Positions 35,954-44,413 of a DNA stretch of 51,970 nt are shown here, in pieces. The translations under genes were made by a program, and so were the position numbers. The notes under the pieces were generated by a model, which saw only the letters and a list, made by a program, of their open reading frames with translations, was not told the origin of the DNA and ran no database searches. The DNA is from CAYVQZ01 sp964453435 (GTDB taxonomy: Bacteria > Abyssobacteria > SURF-5): the NCBI GenBank assembly GCA_964453435.1, contig CAYVQZ010000040.1, forward strand, positions 1 through 51,970. Direction: 5' to 3'. Position 1 is the first letter of the stretch, and every line of letters starts with the position of its first letter.

Positions 35954-38900
35954 TCAGGTGGAGACTTTTCGGGATTTCCGTCCCGAGGCGAACAGGAGAG
36001 CAAAAAGGGTGAGCCCGACAAGCGCTCCCGCAGCGCACCCGATGCCGCAAGCAGGCGAAGCCAGCGAAAGCTGGCAGGCCCAAAGCGCCGGCGTCAGAGC
36101 GAGCCGCGACCATGTGCGGAGCGCCTCGTGTCTCGATATGAAATCCGCCAGAGCGGGACTCGTTCGGTAATAGAGCCGCACGAGTCTGAGCCCGAGCGTA
36201 TGGGTAATCAGATACTGGTCCCGAAATTCCTTAAATGCAACCACTTCTTTCGCCATTGACGAACCGTACGCCGCAGTCGCGATGAAGCAACCGCCTCCCC
36301 CGCCACCGCCGCCACCGGTATCGACATCGGAGGTGTCGGCTGCGAGCAGAACTCCGGTGAAGTGGTTCACGCAGAGTTCGATTGTTGGCGCCCCATCCGG
36401 CGCTGGATAAGCATCATGGTCGATACGAGCCTCAAGCCAGCCGTCGCCCGGCGCGGCGCGTTCTCTTACGCCGGGCGGCTCGTACCGCCAAATCTCATAC
36501 TTGTCAAGGTTGGTTTCGCCGGGAAGCGGAATGAATATGCTGAGGCAGCCCTCGAGTATGACCATGGGTGGCTGCAGATTGAGGGCGAGTCCGGAATCGT
36601 CCCCATCCGCCGACAATGGCGGCACTTCACCGGGAGGGCCAAAGAAGGGTTCCACATCGATTGTGTCCGGATACTCCATCCAGGTTCCCTCCATCGGCCC
36701 TTCGTTCAGCGTCACCGAGCATATGTCTCCGTCACTCTGCGGGTCCGGATCATAGACCGTTTGAGCCGGCAGGATTGGCGGGACCTCTTCAATCCTGAAT
36801 CGGAACGAACCATCGCCGCCGTAAATCGTCGAGTTGCCAAGAACGTCGCACACCTGCAATTCGGTCTGTATGGTCAAACCGAGAGGCAGGCCGGAGCCGT
36901 AGGTGTTCTCATAGTCGGGAATAAACGTGGCCCAGACATCGGTGTGATTGCCGGGCTCGATCTGCTTGAACTTTGTTGTTCCTGCAATCGGCTCGAAAGT
37001 CTCGCCGCCTGCCGTATACACGGCGTATGCGGAAATTATCGTCTGACAAACCGCGTCAGTCATTGCCACGCCTGTCTCGTCGATTAAGCGGGCGCGGATT
37101 GTTGTCTTGTTGGACAGCTCCTCCGAATCCTGTATACCCTGTCCCGGATACGGAAACAGGTCTTCCTCGATTAACCATGGCGCGTTTGTGTCGCATCCTT
37201 CGTCAACCTGTCCGTCACAGTTGTTGTCCTGTCCATCACAAACCTCGACGTTGCCGGGATAGTTGTTCGGGTCGGCGTCGTCGCAGTCGCCTTCGCACAC
37301 GCTGACGGGGTCGCCGTCAACGTTCAAATCATCCGGCGTGGAGGGATCGCAATCATCGTCCTTCCCGTTGCACAACACTTCATCCCGACCGGGATTGACA
37401 TCCGGGTCGGTGTCATCGCAATCGACCGGACCGCACTCCCCTCCCTCGATTGCATAACCGTCACCATCGTTATCGGTGCACCGGAGACAAACTCCTCCCT
37501 CGTCAATCTGTCCGTCGCAGTTGTTGTCCCGGCCGTCACAAACCTCGACGTTGCCGGGATAGTTGTTCGGGTCGGCGTCGTCGCAGTCTCCCCCGCACAC
37601 GCTGACGGGGTCGCCGTCAACGTTCAAATCATCCGGCGTGGAGGGATCGCAATCATCGTCCTTCCCGTTGCACAACACTTCATCCCGACCGGGATTGATG
37701 GTCGGATCGGTGTCGTCGCAATCGATCGGACCGCACTCCCCGCCCTCGTTGGCGTACGTGTCGTTGTCGTTATCCGTACACAGCAACACGCCTTCACCCG
37801 CGAATGGTAATTCGACCACCGAGTCGGTTTGGTCGTTGCAGGTTATCGTCAGTATCCCGCTCAAGGCCCCTTCTTCGGTCGCGGAGAACCGGCACGTGAC
37901 TTGCAGGCTCTCGAGGGGGGCGATATTTTGCGGAAAACTCTCCAGAACCGAGACGTCGTCGTGGTCCGAAACAATATTTTCAACCACGAGGTCCGCCGTC
38001 CCAAGATTGCTTATGGTGAAGCTCCTGTCTTCCGATGCGCCGAGGTTGACGGTCCCGAAGTCGATGTTTTGGGCATCGAGCGCGATTTCGGCGCCTCCGG
38101 GAGAGAGCCGATATACGCTCCCGCCGCCGGTTGCCGCATAGACCAATCCGGTGCGGTCGTCCGTGGCAATCTCGTTGACCTCCACCACGCGCAGTCCGTC
38201 GTTCATTTCAGTCCACGTCGCGCCGCCGTCGCGCGAATGGAGCACGCCGGCTCCAAAGCTGGCATACAAGGCTCCTTCGCGAGTGTGATCAAGAACAATA
38301 TCCTTGAAGATTCTTCCCTCTTCAAACTGTTCCCAGGTCATTCCGGCGTCGTTGGTTCGAAAAATTCCCTTCACCGTGGCGGCATAGAGGACATTGTTGG
38401 CAGAATCGTAGGCAAGACCCATGACGGCGGCGTCGATGCCGTCGCGGAGCACCCAGCGCAGGTTTTGCCTGTCAAAAACATACAGCGCGCCCGCTTCGTC
38501 GCGTGTCGGGCGCCAGTGTTGTATGTCATCGTAGGAACTGCCTCCGTCCGATGTGCGGGATGATGCGAAGAGAGGATTTCCGCCGGAATCCAAGATGATG
38601 TCCGTAACGCTTGCGGGAAGCTGCAAGCCGTCGTTCAAAGCGGTCCATGTCTGTCCGCCGTCGGCGCTTGCCATTACGCCTTCTTGCTGGCAGGCGGCAT
38701 AGACCTTCAGCGGAGCGGCGGAAGTCGTGACCACTTTCCAGACTCCCACATCCGACAACACTTGCTGGCCCGGAGGGCAAATCGGCTCGGGGTTGTCAAG
38801 GCAATCCACAGTCGTCACATACACCCCTCGTTGCGCATGATAGCTCCAGGCGGGATTTCCGGTGCTGTAGAAAATCCGGTCGGAATGGGCAAAGTCTTGC

Positions 38901-40261
38901 GCAAACGACCACGTGTAAAGATGGTTCTCGACGGCTTTCTGTAATTTCCAGGCGACTTCATTCTGTCGCTTCATATAAATGATACCTTCGGTTCCCGCGT
39001 AAACAATAGCCCCCGCGTCGGACAGGTTCTGCCAGACCAGGATACTATTGACAAGCACCGCATCGATTCCTCGAATGACAGGTTCATAGCTCAAGCCGCC
39101 ATCAACAGTTTTGAGGACGGGATAGCAGCCCACCGAGGTGGCATAAACCACCTGGGTTCTCGGCACTGCGCCAATCGTTGGAATCTCTTCGGTGGTGAAC
39201 GTTGTGGAATCGAAGGCCATCCGCAAGAAGAAACCGCGATGCCGCAGCCACTCGCCGGCGCCGTCAAAGGAATAGTATAGTCCTGCGCCATTTGTCTGCT
39301 GCGGGCTCGGCCTAAAAAGCGGCTGCTCGATGGAACCTTGGCTTCCGTTGGCCCGCGCGACGACAACATCGGGATTATGCGGGTCCATCTCGACAAAGTA
39401 AACAAGCGGCAACACATCCAGACCGGTCAGTTCGTCCGGCAATGCCACCCGGGTCCATGTGGCGCCATAGTCGCCGGTTCCGTAAATCCAGCTGTCCTCG
39501 GTGGCGAGAAACATATTTCCCGCCTGCGAAGGATGATGGCAGAGGTACGTCGAGCGTTTTGCGCTTGTCGGCAGGTTCCCGTTATGGGGAACCCACTCCC
39601 CCTGTTCGAGTCGAAAGACCCCTCCGCCGTATGTCATCGCCCACAACTCGCCTGCGGCATCGTTCGAAAGCAGGACGCTCACTTGTTGGGAAAGGCTCTG
39701 CGAGGAAATGGTGATTCCGTCGTCCGCGGGCAGCCACGTGTTTCCTCCATCGGCGCTGCGGTAAACGCGGGCCGGCTGGGAATCGAGTTCAATATTCGGC
39801 TCGGTCATTCCGGCATATAAGTTACCCTGAGAATCGAAAGCAAGCGAAGCGACCCCCATGTACGAGTAGGAGGCGATTTGCGGTATCCCATTGCTGCAGG
39901 GTTCCCACCTGACGCCCTCGTCATAGCTCTTCCAGATGCCGGTTGACGTGCCCGCAAGGTACAGGGTGCGGGGATTAGCCGGGTCAAACACCAGATCGAG
40001 AAATGTGTTCGCGTAAACCATCTCAGGCGTGCAGACAGACACCCAGTTGGACCCGCCATCGACGCTCTTGTGAATCGCCCGGTGCCCGTACACGAATAAT
40101 GTCTGGTTGTCGAGCGGCGATATCTTTATTCCGAAGCGGTCCCCGCCATATGGTCCGAGAGGTTCCCATTCGGCAGCGCCGAAACCCAGTGCAGGCGTCA
40201 TGAGAATCGCCGTCACCGAGAGCGCTATGGTCACTGCAAGGAACAACGCGCTTCTGTTCAT
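35954..40261 (-). CDS. Giant secreted BNR/MopE/CFI-box protein
   Basis: Large exported multidomain protein, about 1435 residues from ATG 40261, with a signal peptide (LFLAVTIALSVTAILMTPALGFG); a longer frame reaches 40345. The N-terminal half has eight BNR/sortilin-type Asp-box motifs (SVDGGSNW, SADGGNTW, SRDGGATW and others), a beta-propeller region. A choice-of-anchor-D-like immunoglobulin domain follows (FGTVNLGASEDRSFTISNLG). Next are MopE-type cysteine/aspartate motifs (CDDTDP, CNGKDDDCD, CDGRDNNCDGQIDEG) in two copies of a 100-residue unit. After an Ig-like region and a nine-glycine run comes the CFI-box C-terminus (CFIATAAYGS) with YYRTSPALADFI and a final hydrophobic/basic segment. 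It is likely cell-surface associated; the ligand is unknown. Confidence 0.85.
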   Translation of the reverse strand: MNRSALFLAVTIALSVTAILMTPALGFGAAEWEPLGPYGGDRFGIKISPLDNQTLFVYGHRAIHKSVDGGSNWVSVCTPEMVYANTFLDLVFDPANPRTLYLAGTSTGIWKSYDEGVRWEPCSNGIPQIASYSYMGVASLAFDSQGNLYAGMTEPNIELDSQPARVYRSADGGNTWLPADDGITISSQSLSQQVSVLLSNDAAGELWAMTYGGGVFRLEQGEWVPHNGNLPTSAKRSTYLCHHPSQAGNMFLATEDSWIYGTGDYGATWTRVALPDELTGLDVLPLVYFVEMDPHNPDVVVARANGSQGSIEQPLFRPSPQQTNGAGLYYSFDGAGEWLRHRGFFLRMAFDSTTFTTEEIPTIGAVPRTQVVYATSVGCYPVLKTVDGGLSYEPVIRGIDAVLVNSILVWQNLSDAGAIVYAGTEGIIYMKRQNEVAWKLQKAVENHLYTWSFAQDFAHSDRIFYSTGNPAWSYHAQRGVYVTTVDCLDNPEPICPPGQQVLSDVGVWKVVTTSAAPLKVYAACQQEGVMASADGGQTWTALNDGLQLPASVTDIILDSGGNPLFASSRTSDGGSSYDDIQHWRPTRDEAGALYVFDRQNLRWVLRDGIDAAVMGLAYDSANNVLYAATVKGIFRTNDAGMTWEQFEEGRIFKDIVLDHTREGALYASFGAGVLHSRDGGATWTEMNDGLRVVEVNEIATDDRTGLVYAATGGGSVYRLSPGGAEIALDAQNIDFGTVNLGASEDRSFTISNLGTADLVVENIVSDHDDVSVLESFPQNIAPLESLQVTCRFSATEEGALSGILTITCNDQTDSVVELPFAGEGVLLCTDNDNDTYANEGGECGPIDCDDTDPTINPGRDEVLCNGKDDDCDPSTPDDLNVDGDPVSVCGGDCDDADPNNYPGNVEVCDGRDNNCDGQIDEGGVCLRCTDNDGDGYAIEGGECGPVDCDDTDPDVNPGRDEVLCNGKDDDCDPSTPDDLNVDGDPVSVCEGDCDDADPNNYPGNVEVCDGQDNNCDGQVDEGCDTNAPWLIEEDLFPYPGQGIQDSEELSNKTTIRARLIDETGVAMTDAVCQTIISAYAVYTAGGETFEPIAGTTKFKQIEPGNHTDVWATFIPDYENTYGSGLPLGLTIQTELQVCDVLGNSTIYGGDGSFRFRIEEVPPILPAQTVYDPDPQSDGDICSVTLNEGPMEGTWMEYPDTIDVEPFFGPPGEVPPLSADGDDSGLALNLQPPMVILEGCLSIFIPLPGETNLDKYEIWRYEPPGVRERAAPGDGWLEARIDHDAYPAPDGAPTIELCVNHFTGVLLAADTSDVDTGGGGGGGGGCFIATAAYGSSMAKEVVAFKEFRDQYLITHTLGLRLVRLYYRTSPALADFISRHEALRTWSRLALTPALWACQLSLASPACGIGCAAGALVGLTLFALLFASGRKSRKVST
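37199..37757 (-). repeat. Recent tandem duplication of a MopE-motif unit
   Basis: Inside the giant secreted protein gene, 37199-37456 and 37500-37757 are nearly identical at the DNA level with a 301-base offset, including a stretch of more than 100 bases with very few differences. At protein level this duplicates a 100-residue unit from CTDND to DEGG. The low divergence implies a recent duplication or gene conversion, so copy number may vary between strains. Confidence 0.75.
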
Positions 40262-40596
40262 CGGAGACGCTGTCTCCTTCTTTGTGAGGCGCCGGTCATC
40301 GGCGCAACGCGAGAGCCGGCATGATTTCACACGGAACCACGCCATCGAGCCTCGCTTTTGAGCAAGTCCTGTGCCGGGAACTTTTTCCGCTTGACCCGCC
40401 GGGGGAAAGGCGGAGCAGCTTCATGGTTGACAACCCGGCAAACAAGCTCGCAAGAGAATGATTTCCAACGACTTACGAACTTTGGAGGGAATCCGCAATC
40501 CGCGCCCTTTCTCGTAAATCAGTTTGGGTTCCCGTTTCGCGCATCTTTGGCCCAACGCCGATTCGAAATACAGTCTCGTATTCGGGGCAGACGATA
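40262..40596. other. Intergenic region upstream of the giant protein gene
   Basis: About 335 bases between divergent genes. On the minus strand, AGGAGA lies about twelve bases before the ATG at 40261. Small stem-forming sequences are visible (CCGCC/GGCGG near 40397-40416; GCCGG/CCGGC near 40290-40320). It was compared by eye with c-di-GMP (GEMM) riboswitch consensus because of the secreted-protein context, and the diagnostic core is absent. No gene is supported. Confidence 0.35.
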
Positions 40597-40627
40597 TTGG
40601 AATCGAGAAAAGGGAAACCCATATAAT
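40597..40627 (+). promoter_or_regulatory. Possible promoter of the alpha/beta hydrolase gene
   Basis: A perfect TATAAT at 40622-40627 is preceded by TTGGAA at 40597-40602 with a long 19-base spacer. A transcript from about 40634 would have a short leader before the start at 40654 or 40675. Confidence 0.45.
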
Positions 40628-40674
40628 GTAAGGCCATAAAGCGACTGGCAGAGATGAGCCGGGAGAAAGAGGGC

Positions 40675-41460
40675 ATGCCTGCGATTAGGCGGAACGGAGC
40701 GGAAATACAGTACACTGTCTTCGGGAAGGGCGAAGACACTCTCATATTCGTGCCGGGGCTCGGAGCGCACTCGAGAATCTGGGGACCCTTTCCCAAAATG
40801 TTCGCGGAAACAAGACGAATCATCACCTATGATCCTCGCGGGTTCGGGAAATCGACAACTGCTGATGAGGAACTGACACTGGAACTGATGGCCACGGATG
40901 TGAAGGCCGTGCTGGAGGACGCCGGAATCGAAAAGACGTCCCTCCTGGGAGCCTCGATGGGCGCACTCGTATGCCTGCGGTTCGCGCTCGACTACCCCGG
41001 AACGGTCTCGAAGCTCGTCCTCGTGACTCCCACCGCGATACGGTCGCGATACGGCAATTGGCTTCTGGAAACTCTGGGATTGCTCAGCGAACGCCTGGCG
41101 CCGGAGGAGTATGTCCGGACGCTGATGCCGCTCGCGTTCGCGCCGTCGTTCTTCGAAAAAGGTTTTGGGATGATAAAGGAAGTAAGCAAGATGCTCGCAC
41201 CCAACGAACGAGAGATGGAGCAAACAGGCCGTCAACTGGCATGCATGAAAAACATTGACATTGGAGGTGAGATATCCCGGATCGAGGCGCCGACACTTAT
41301 CATCGCAGGCGAACGCGATGTCTTGGCGCCGATCGAAGCCGCGTGCAAACTGGCTGCAAAGCTGCGCCATTCCCGCCTCATCTCATTGCCCGATGTCGGG
41401 CACAGCCCGTTCGTCGAGGCGACCGAAGCCGTCGTGAACGCAATCAAGAAATTTCTTTGA
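40675..41460 (+). CDS. Alpha/beta-fold hydrolase
   Basis: Serine hydrolase of the alpha/beta-hydrolase superfamily, 261 residues from ATG 40675 (GGGAG nine bases upstream); ATG 40654 would add seven residues. The fold is shown by IFVPGLGAHSRIWGPF (oxyanion region), nucleophile elbow GASMG, catalytic acid in AGERDVLAP and histidine in VGHSPFVE. Overall it resembles 3-oxoadipate enol-lactonase-like and ester hydrolases, but no specific substrate can be named. It is a single gene behind its own promoter, separate from the polysaccharide loci. Confidence 0.87.
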   Translation: MPAIRRNGAEIQYTVFGKGEDTLIFVPGLGAHSRIWGPFPKMFAETRRIITYDPRGFGKSTTADEELTLELMATDVKAVLEDAGIEKTSLLGASMGALVCLRFALDYPGTVSKLVLVTPTAIRSRYGNWLLETLGLLSERLAPEEYVRTLMPLAFAPSFFEKGFGMIKEVSKMLAPNEREMEQTGRQLACMKNIDIGGEISRIEAPTLIIAGERDVLAPIEAACKLAAKLRHSRLISLPDVGHSPFVEATEAVVNAIKKFL

Positions 41461-41484
41461 AACGCTATTTCTTCAAATAATGGA

Positions 41485-41783
41485 CTAGTGCTTGGTTGCG
41501 GAAATCAGCGTAACAAAATGAAGAGCGTTTTTTACGAAAGGGGGGTATGGACCTTTTCCCTTTGAAAAAGGGGGATTGAGGGTGTGTCCGATAATTATGA
41601 AGCCACCATTCGCCGAAGAGGACTGTCCCAAGAATTACGGAATCGCCCGTCTTTTGGCGATTCGTAGATTCGGGACTGTCCCCTTCGCGGAGACGTCACT
41701 CATACGAGGAATTGTTGGACACACTCATTGAGGGGGGGTCCAGACGGGATGACATAAGGCTTATTTCCGCAACCAAGCACTAG
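41485..41783. mobile_element. Fold-back (MITE-like) element with 21-bp perfect inverted ends
   Basis: CTAGTGCTTGGTTGCGGAAAT at 41485-41505 reappears as its exact complement at 41763-41783. The roughly 299-base interior is itself an imperfect palindrome: GGACC, GTGTGTCC, GGACTGTCCC/GGGACAGTCCC and AATCGCC blocks occur in mirrored order and meet at an AATCGCC-loop-GGCGATT centre near 41649-41671. There is no coding capacity, so it would be a non-autonomous element. Both ends are the palindrome CTAG, possibly the target site. Its right end supplies the TAG stop of the neighbouring GNAT gene. Confidence 0.72.
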
Positions 41784-42250
41784 AAGTAGATGCGGAAGCC
41801 ATAGCCGTACTGGTCGAACCCGAGGGATTCGTAGAATCGATGTGCGGCGGCGCGCTTCTTGTTGCTCGAAAGCGTTATCTTGTAACACCCGCTCTGTTTC
41901 GCGAGGTCTATGAGATGTTTGAGGAGGAGCGTTGCGATTCCTTTCCGTCGCATGGATTCTTCGACGACAACGTTTTCGACGACGGCCCACGGTAAACCGT
42001 GATGGGAAAGATTCGCCGCAACAATCAGGTCGGCCGTACCCACCACCTTTCCGTCAACCTCGGCGACGACGAGATGGCGGCGCGGCTCGCGGTCTATCTC
42101 ATCAAAAATTTTCTCGTATTCGGCGAGCGTAGCCGCTCCGGCGGACTCCGACTCGGTAGTCACCAGCTTGAACGTCGCGAGAAGTCCGATGAGGCGCGGC
42201 AAATCGCGCTTCTCCGCTTTTCGTATCATTGCAAGGACCCTTTCAGTCAT
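41780..42250 (-). CDS. GNAT-family N-acetyltransferase
   Basis: Small GNAT acetyltransferase, 156 residues, using acetyl-CoA on an unknown amine. The N-terminal beta-strand is MIRKAEKRDLPRLIGLL. The acetyl-CoA binding motif is VVEESMRRKGIATLLLKHLI (R-x-x-G-I/A pattern) and the C-terminal part is YKITLSSNKKRAAAHRFYESLGFDQYG. ATG 42250 has AGGAA at good spacing; ATG 42229 would also preserve the domain. The stop codon TAG (41782-41780) lies in the inverted end of the fold-back element, so the insertion may have replaced the original end of the gene without harming the fold. Confidence 0.87.
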   Translation of the reverse strand: MTERVLAMIRKAEKRDLPRLIGLLATFKLVTTESESAGAATLAEYEKIFDEIDREPRRHLVVAEVDGKVVGTADLIVAANLSHHGLPWAVVENVVVEESMRRKGIATLLLKHLIDLAKQSGCYKITLSSNKKRAAAHRFYESLGFDQYGYGFRIYF

Positions 42251-42274
42251 TCACGGTTCCTATGGCACGGCGGA

Positions 42275-42304
42275 ATTATACGAGTCGCACATGTCTTGGG
42301 TCAA
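42275..42304 (-). promoter_or_regulatory. Sigma70-like promoter of the GNAT gene
   Basis: On the minus strand, TTGACC (42304-42299), an 18-base spacer and a perfect TATAAT (42280-42275) precede the GNAT gene. The predicted start near 42268 leaves a leader of about 18 bases containing the AGGAA ribosome-binding site. Confidence 0.65.
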
Positions 42305-42525
42305 GCCAAAATGTCAGACAAACCGGCGCGTGAAAGGAACCGAAATCTTCCTTTTTTGATTGATATATGGTAAAATTACACGAGCAGGCCGTAATATCTT
42401 CGTGTCTCGCAGTTGCACGGCGCACGCAGATACCCGATTACGGAATCCCCCGTCCTTCGTTGAGCGCAGCGAAATCCCGCGGACTCGCGGGACCACTGCC
42501 CGGCTTGAGCGGGGAAGGAAAGAAA

Positions 42526-42666
42526 TTGAAGCAGAAAATTCAGAAAATCGTTTTCTTTGTCCTGTCCCTGGTTCTTCTGCTCCTCATCTATCAATGCGCC
42601 CTGAGAATGAGGGACAGCGACAGCCCGTATATCCGCTTTCCGAACAAGATCGACACGTTTAGATAA
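42526..42666 (+). CDS. Small single-pass membrane protein (uncertain)
   Basis: A 46-residue frame starting at TTG 42526 after GGGGAAGGAAAG encodes a basic N-terminus, one transmembrane helix (IVFFVLSLVLLLLIY) and a charged 25-residue tail (RMRDSDSPYIRFPNKIDTFR). A longer frame begins at ATG 42367, but its first 53 residues look random. No family is recognised. Support is the ribosome-binding site plus a clean membrane segment; it may be spurious. Confidence 0.35.
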   Translation: MKQKIQKIVFFVLSLVLLLLIYQCALRMRDSDSPYIRFPNKIDTFR

Positions 42667-42941
42667 GCCCTTTCCCATTGCTCGCCGGTCCCTCTCGTTA
42701 TCGGTAGCATTCCCCGCGTTCCCCGCGTCTGGACGAACGCTTTCTTTTTTTGATATGATTTGGCATCTGTACTACTGTCTATCGGAACTGTGAATTTCCG
42801 TCGGGATTTTCATGCCGCGACTCTCATAAAGTTAACGGAAACAATGTGATACGGGGCGAAAGGGACTGTCCCTGAAGCCAAGTTTGGTTGCGGCTATGCC
42901 GCGCTGTGAAACCTCAAGAGAAACTCAAACGGAAAAAAACC

Positions 42942-43580
42942 ATGGCAGAAGAACCAGTAATCTTTCATGCCGGAGACGTGAAACTCGAGGGCAGATTGGC
43001 GCAGGCGTCCGCCGATTCCTCTCGTCCACTCGCGGTGATATGTCATCCGCATCCCGTCTATGGCGGCACAATGGACAACAACGTCGTAATGGCGATTGCG
43101 AACACTTTGCAGGAGACCGGCCACTCGACGCTCCGCTTCAACTTTCGGGGAACCGGCCGGAGCGAAGGACATTACGACGGCGGAAAAGGAGAAATCGAGG
43201 ACGTTCGAGCGGCCATCCGATTTATCAGAGACCGACTCGGCTGCGAGTCGCCGATAGTGCTGGCGGGCTATTCGTTCGGGTCATGGGTGTGCGCGAACGC
43301 GCTCGAGGGTGACAAGACCGTCTCCCACATCGTCATGGTAGCTCCTCCCACATCGATGTTCGATTTCTCGGCATTGAGCGATGACGAGGAAGAGCGCGTC
43401 AGGCATTTCATCGTGGGCGATCGCGACCAGTTCTGCGACCGTGATATCCTAAAGGAACTATACGACGGCCTGTCGGAACCGAAGACGTTCCGTGTCGTGC
43501 CGGGGGCCGACCATTTCTTTTTCGCGCACGAGCGTGGTCTCGCCGAAGCCGTAAAAGAGGCGATAGCGGACCATGTATGA
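42942..43580 (+). CDS. Alpha/beta hydrolase (dienelactone-hydrolase-like)
   Basis: Alpha/beta-hydrolase, 212 residues from ATG 42942 (MAEEPVIFHAG); a longer frame from 42888 adds 18 basic residues. Motifs: VICHPHPVYGGTMDNNVV (typical of the small CocE/YsgA-like alpha/beta group), RFNFRGTGRSEG, nucleophile elbow GYSFGSWV, acid region VGDRDQF and catalytic histidine in GADHFFFAHE. It lies 12 bases before the crotonase gene and probably forms an operon with it. A hydrolase or thioesterase acting with CoA esters is plausible but unproven. Confidence 0.85.
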   Translation: MAEEPVIFHAGDVKLEGRLAQASADSSRPLAVICHPHPVYGGTMDNNVVMAIANTLQETGHSTLRFNFRGTGRSEGHYDGGKGEIEDVRAAIRFIRDRLGCESPIVLAGYSFGSWVCANALEGDKTVSHIVMVAPPTSMFDFSALSDDEEERVRHFIVGDRDQFCDRDILKELYDGLSEPKTFRVVPGADHFFFAHERGLAEAVKEAIADHV

Positions 43581-43592
43581 TGCGGAGGGCTC

Positions 43593-44378
43593 ATGACATC
43601 GGAACGACCATTCGAAACAATCCTGTGGAAACAGGAAGCTCACATTCTCACAATAACCTTGAACAGGCCGGAACGATTGAACGCGTTCAGCGCCGAGATG
43701 TTCCGGGACGTCGGCGATGCGGTCGAAATCATCGGCAATGACCCCGGCATCCGGACCGTCGTCTTCACGGGCGCCGGCCGCGCGTTCTGTTCGGGCGCCG
43801 ACCTCGCCAACGTAAGCAGTTATCACTCCGAAGCCGAAGGCGCCGCCCTCGCGGACGGTATCCGCCAGGCGCAGGGCGTGTTCGACAGGATCGAGGCGCT
43901 CCCGCAGCCGACCATCGCCGCAATCAACGGCCATGCGGTCGGGGCCGGTCTGCAGCTCGCGCTCGCATGCGATTTCCGCATCGCCGCAAACGGAGCGAAA
44001 CTCGGCCTGTCGGATGTGAAAATCGGCATCATTCCCGCACTCGGCGCAACGACACGACTGCCCAGACTGATCGGGATTGGAAAAACCAAGGAGTTGATCC
44101 TGACCGGCGACCTGGCGACGGCGCATAAGGCGCTCGAATTCGGGGTGGTCAACCACGTCGTCGAAACGGATGCGCTCGACGAAGCGGTGAGAGAACTCGC
44201 CGACAAGCTGGCCTCGCGCGCGCCGCTGGCGATGTCGGCGGCGAAACGGCTGCTCAATACGGGCGCCCCACTCGAGGAGGTCGCCTCAACTCAATCCCGC
44301 CTCATCAAATCCGCCGACGCCATCGAGGGCATCTGCGCCTTCTTCGAAAAGCGCCCGCCAAATTTCAGGGGCGAGTAG
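43593..44378 (+). CDS. Enoyl-CoA hydratase/isomerase family protein
   Basis: Crotonase-fold protein, 261 residues, the usual length. Conserved blocks: LNRPERLNAFSAEM, FTGAGRAFCSGADLAN (oxyanion-hole region), AAINGHAVGAGLQLALACDFRIAA and GLSDVKIGIIPALGATTRLPRLIG. Of the two acid residues of classical hydratases, the one in GKTKELILTG appears kept as Glu, while the PE pair is SD here, so activity may be isomerase or another CoA reaction. A GCGGAGGGC ribosome-binding site precedes the ATG. It is probably in an operon with the hydrolase before it. Confidence 0.88.
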   Translation: MTSERPFETILWKQEAHILTITLNRPERLNAFSAEMFRDVGDAVEIIGNDPGIRTVVFTGAGRAFCSGADLANVSSYHSEAEGAALADGIRQAQGVFDRIEALPQPTIAAINGHAVGAGLQLALACDFRIAANGAKLGLSDVKIGIIPALGATTRLPRLIGIGKTKELILTGDLATAHKALEFGVVNHVVETDALDEAVRELADKLASRAPLAMSAAKRLLNTGAPLEEVASTQSRLIKSADAIEGICAFFEKRPPNFRGE

Positions 44379-44413
44379 AGCTCGGCCTGTTCCTCCAATT
44401 GGTGTTCCCGATT

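Noticed and set aside
40262..40440. c-di-GMP (GEMM) riboswitch upstream of the giant secreted protein
   Set aside because: The diagnostic core strings are absent; only simple stems are visible.
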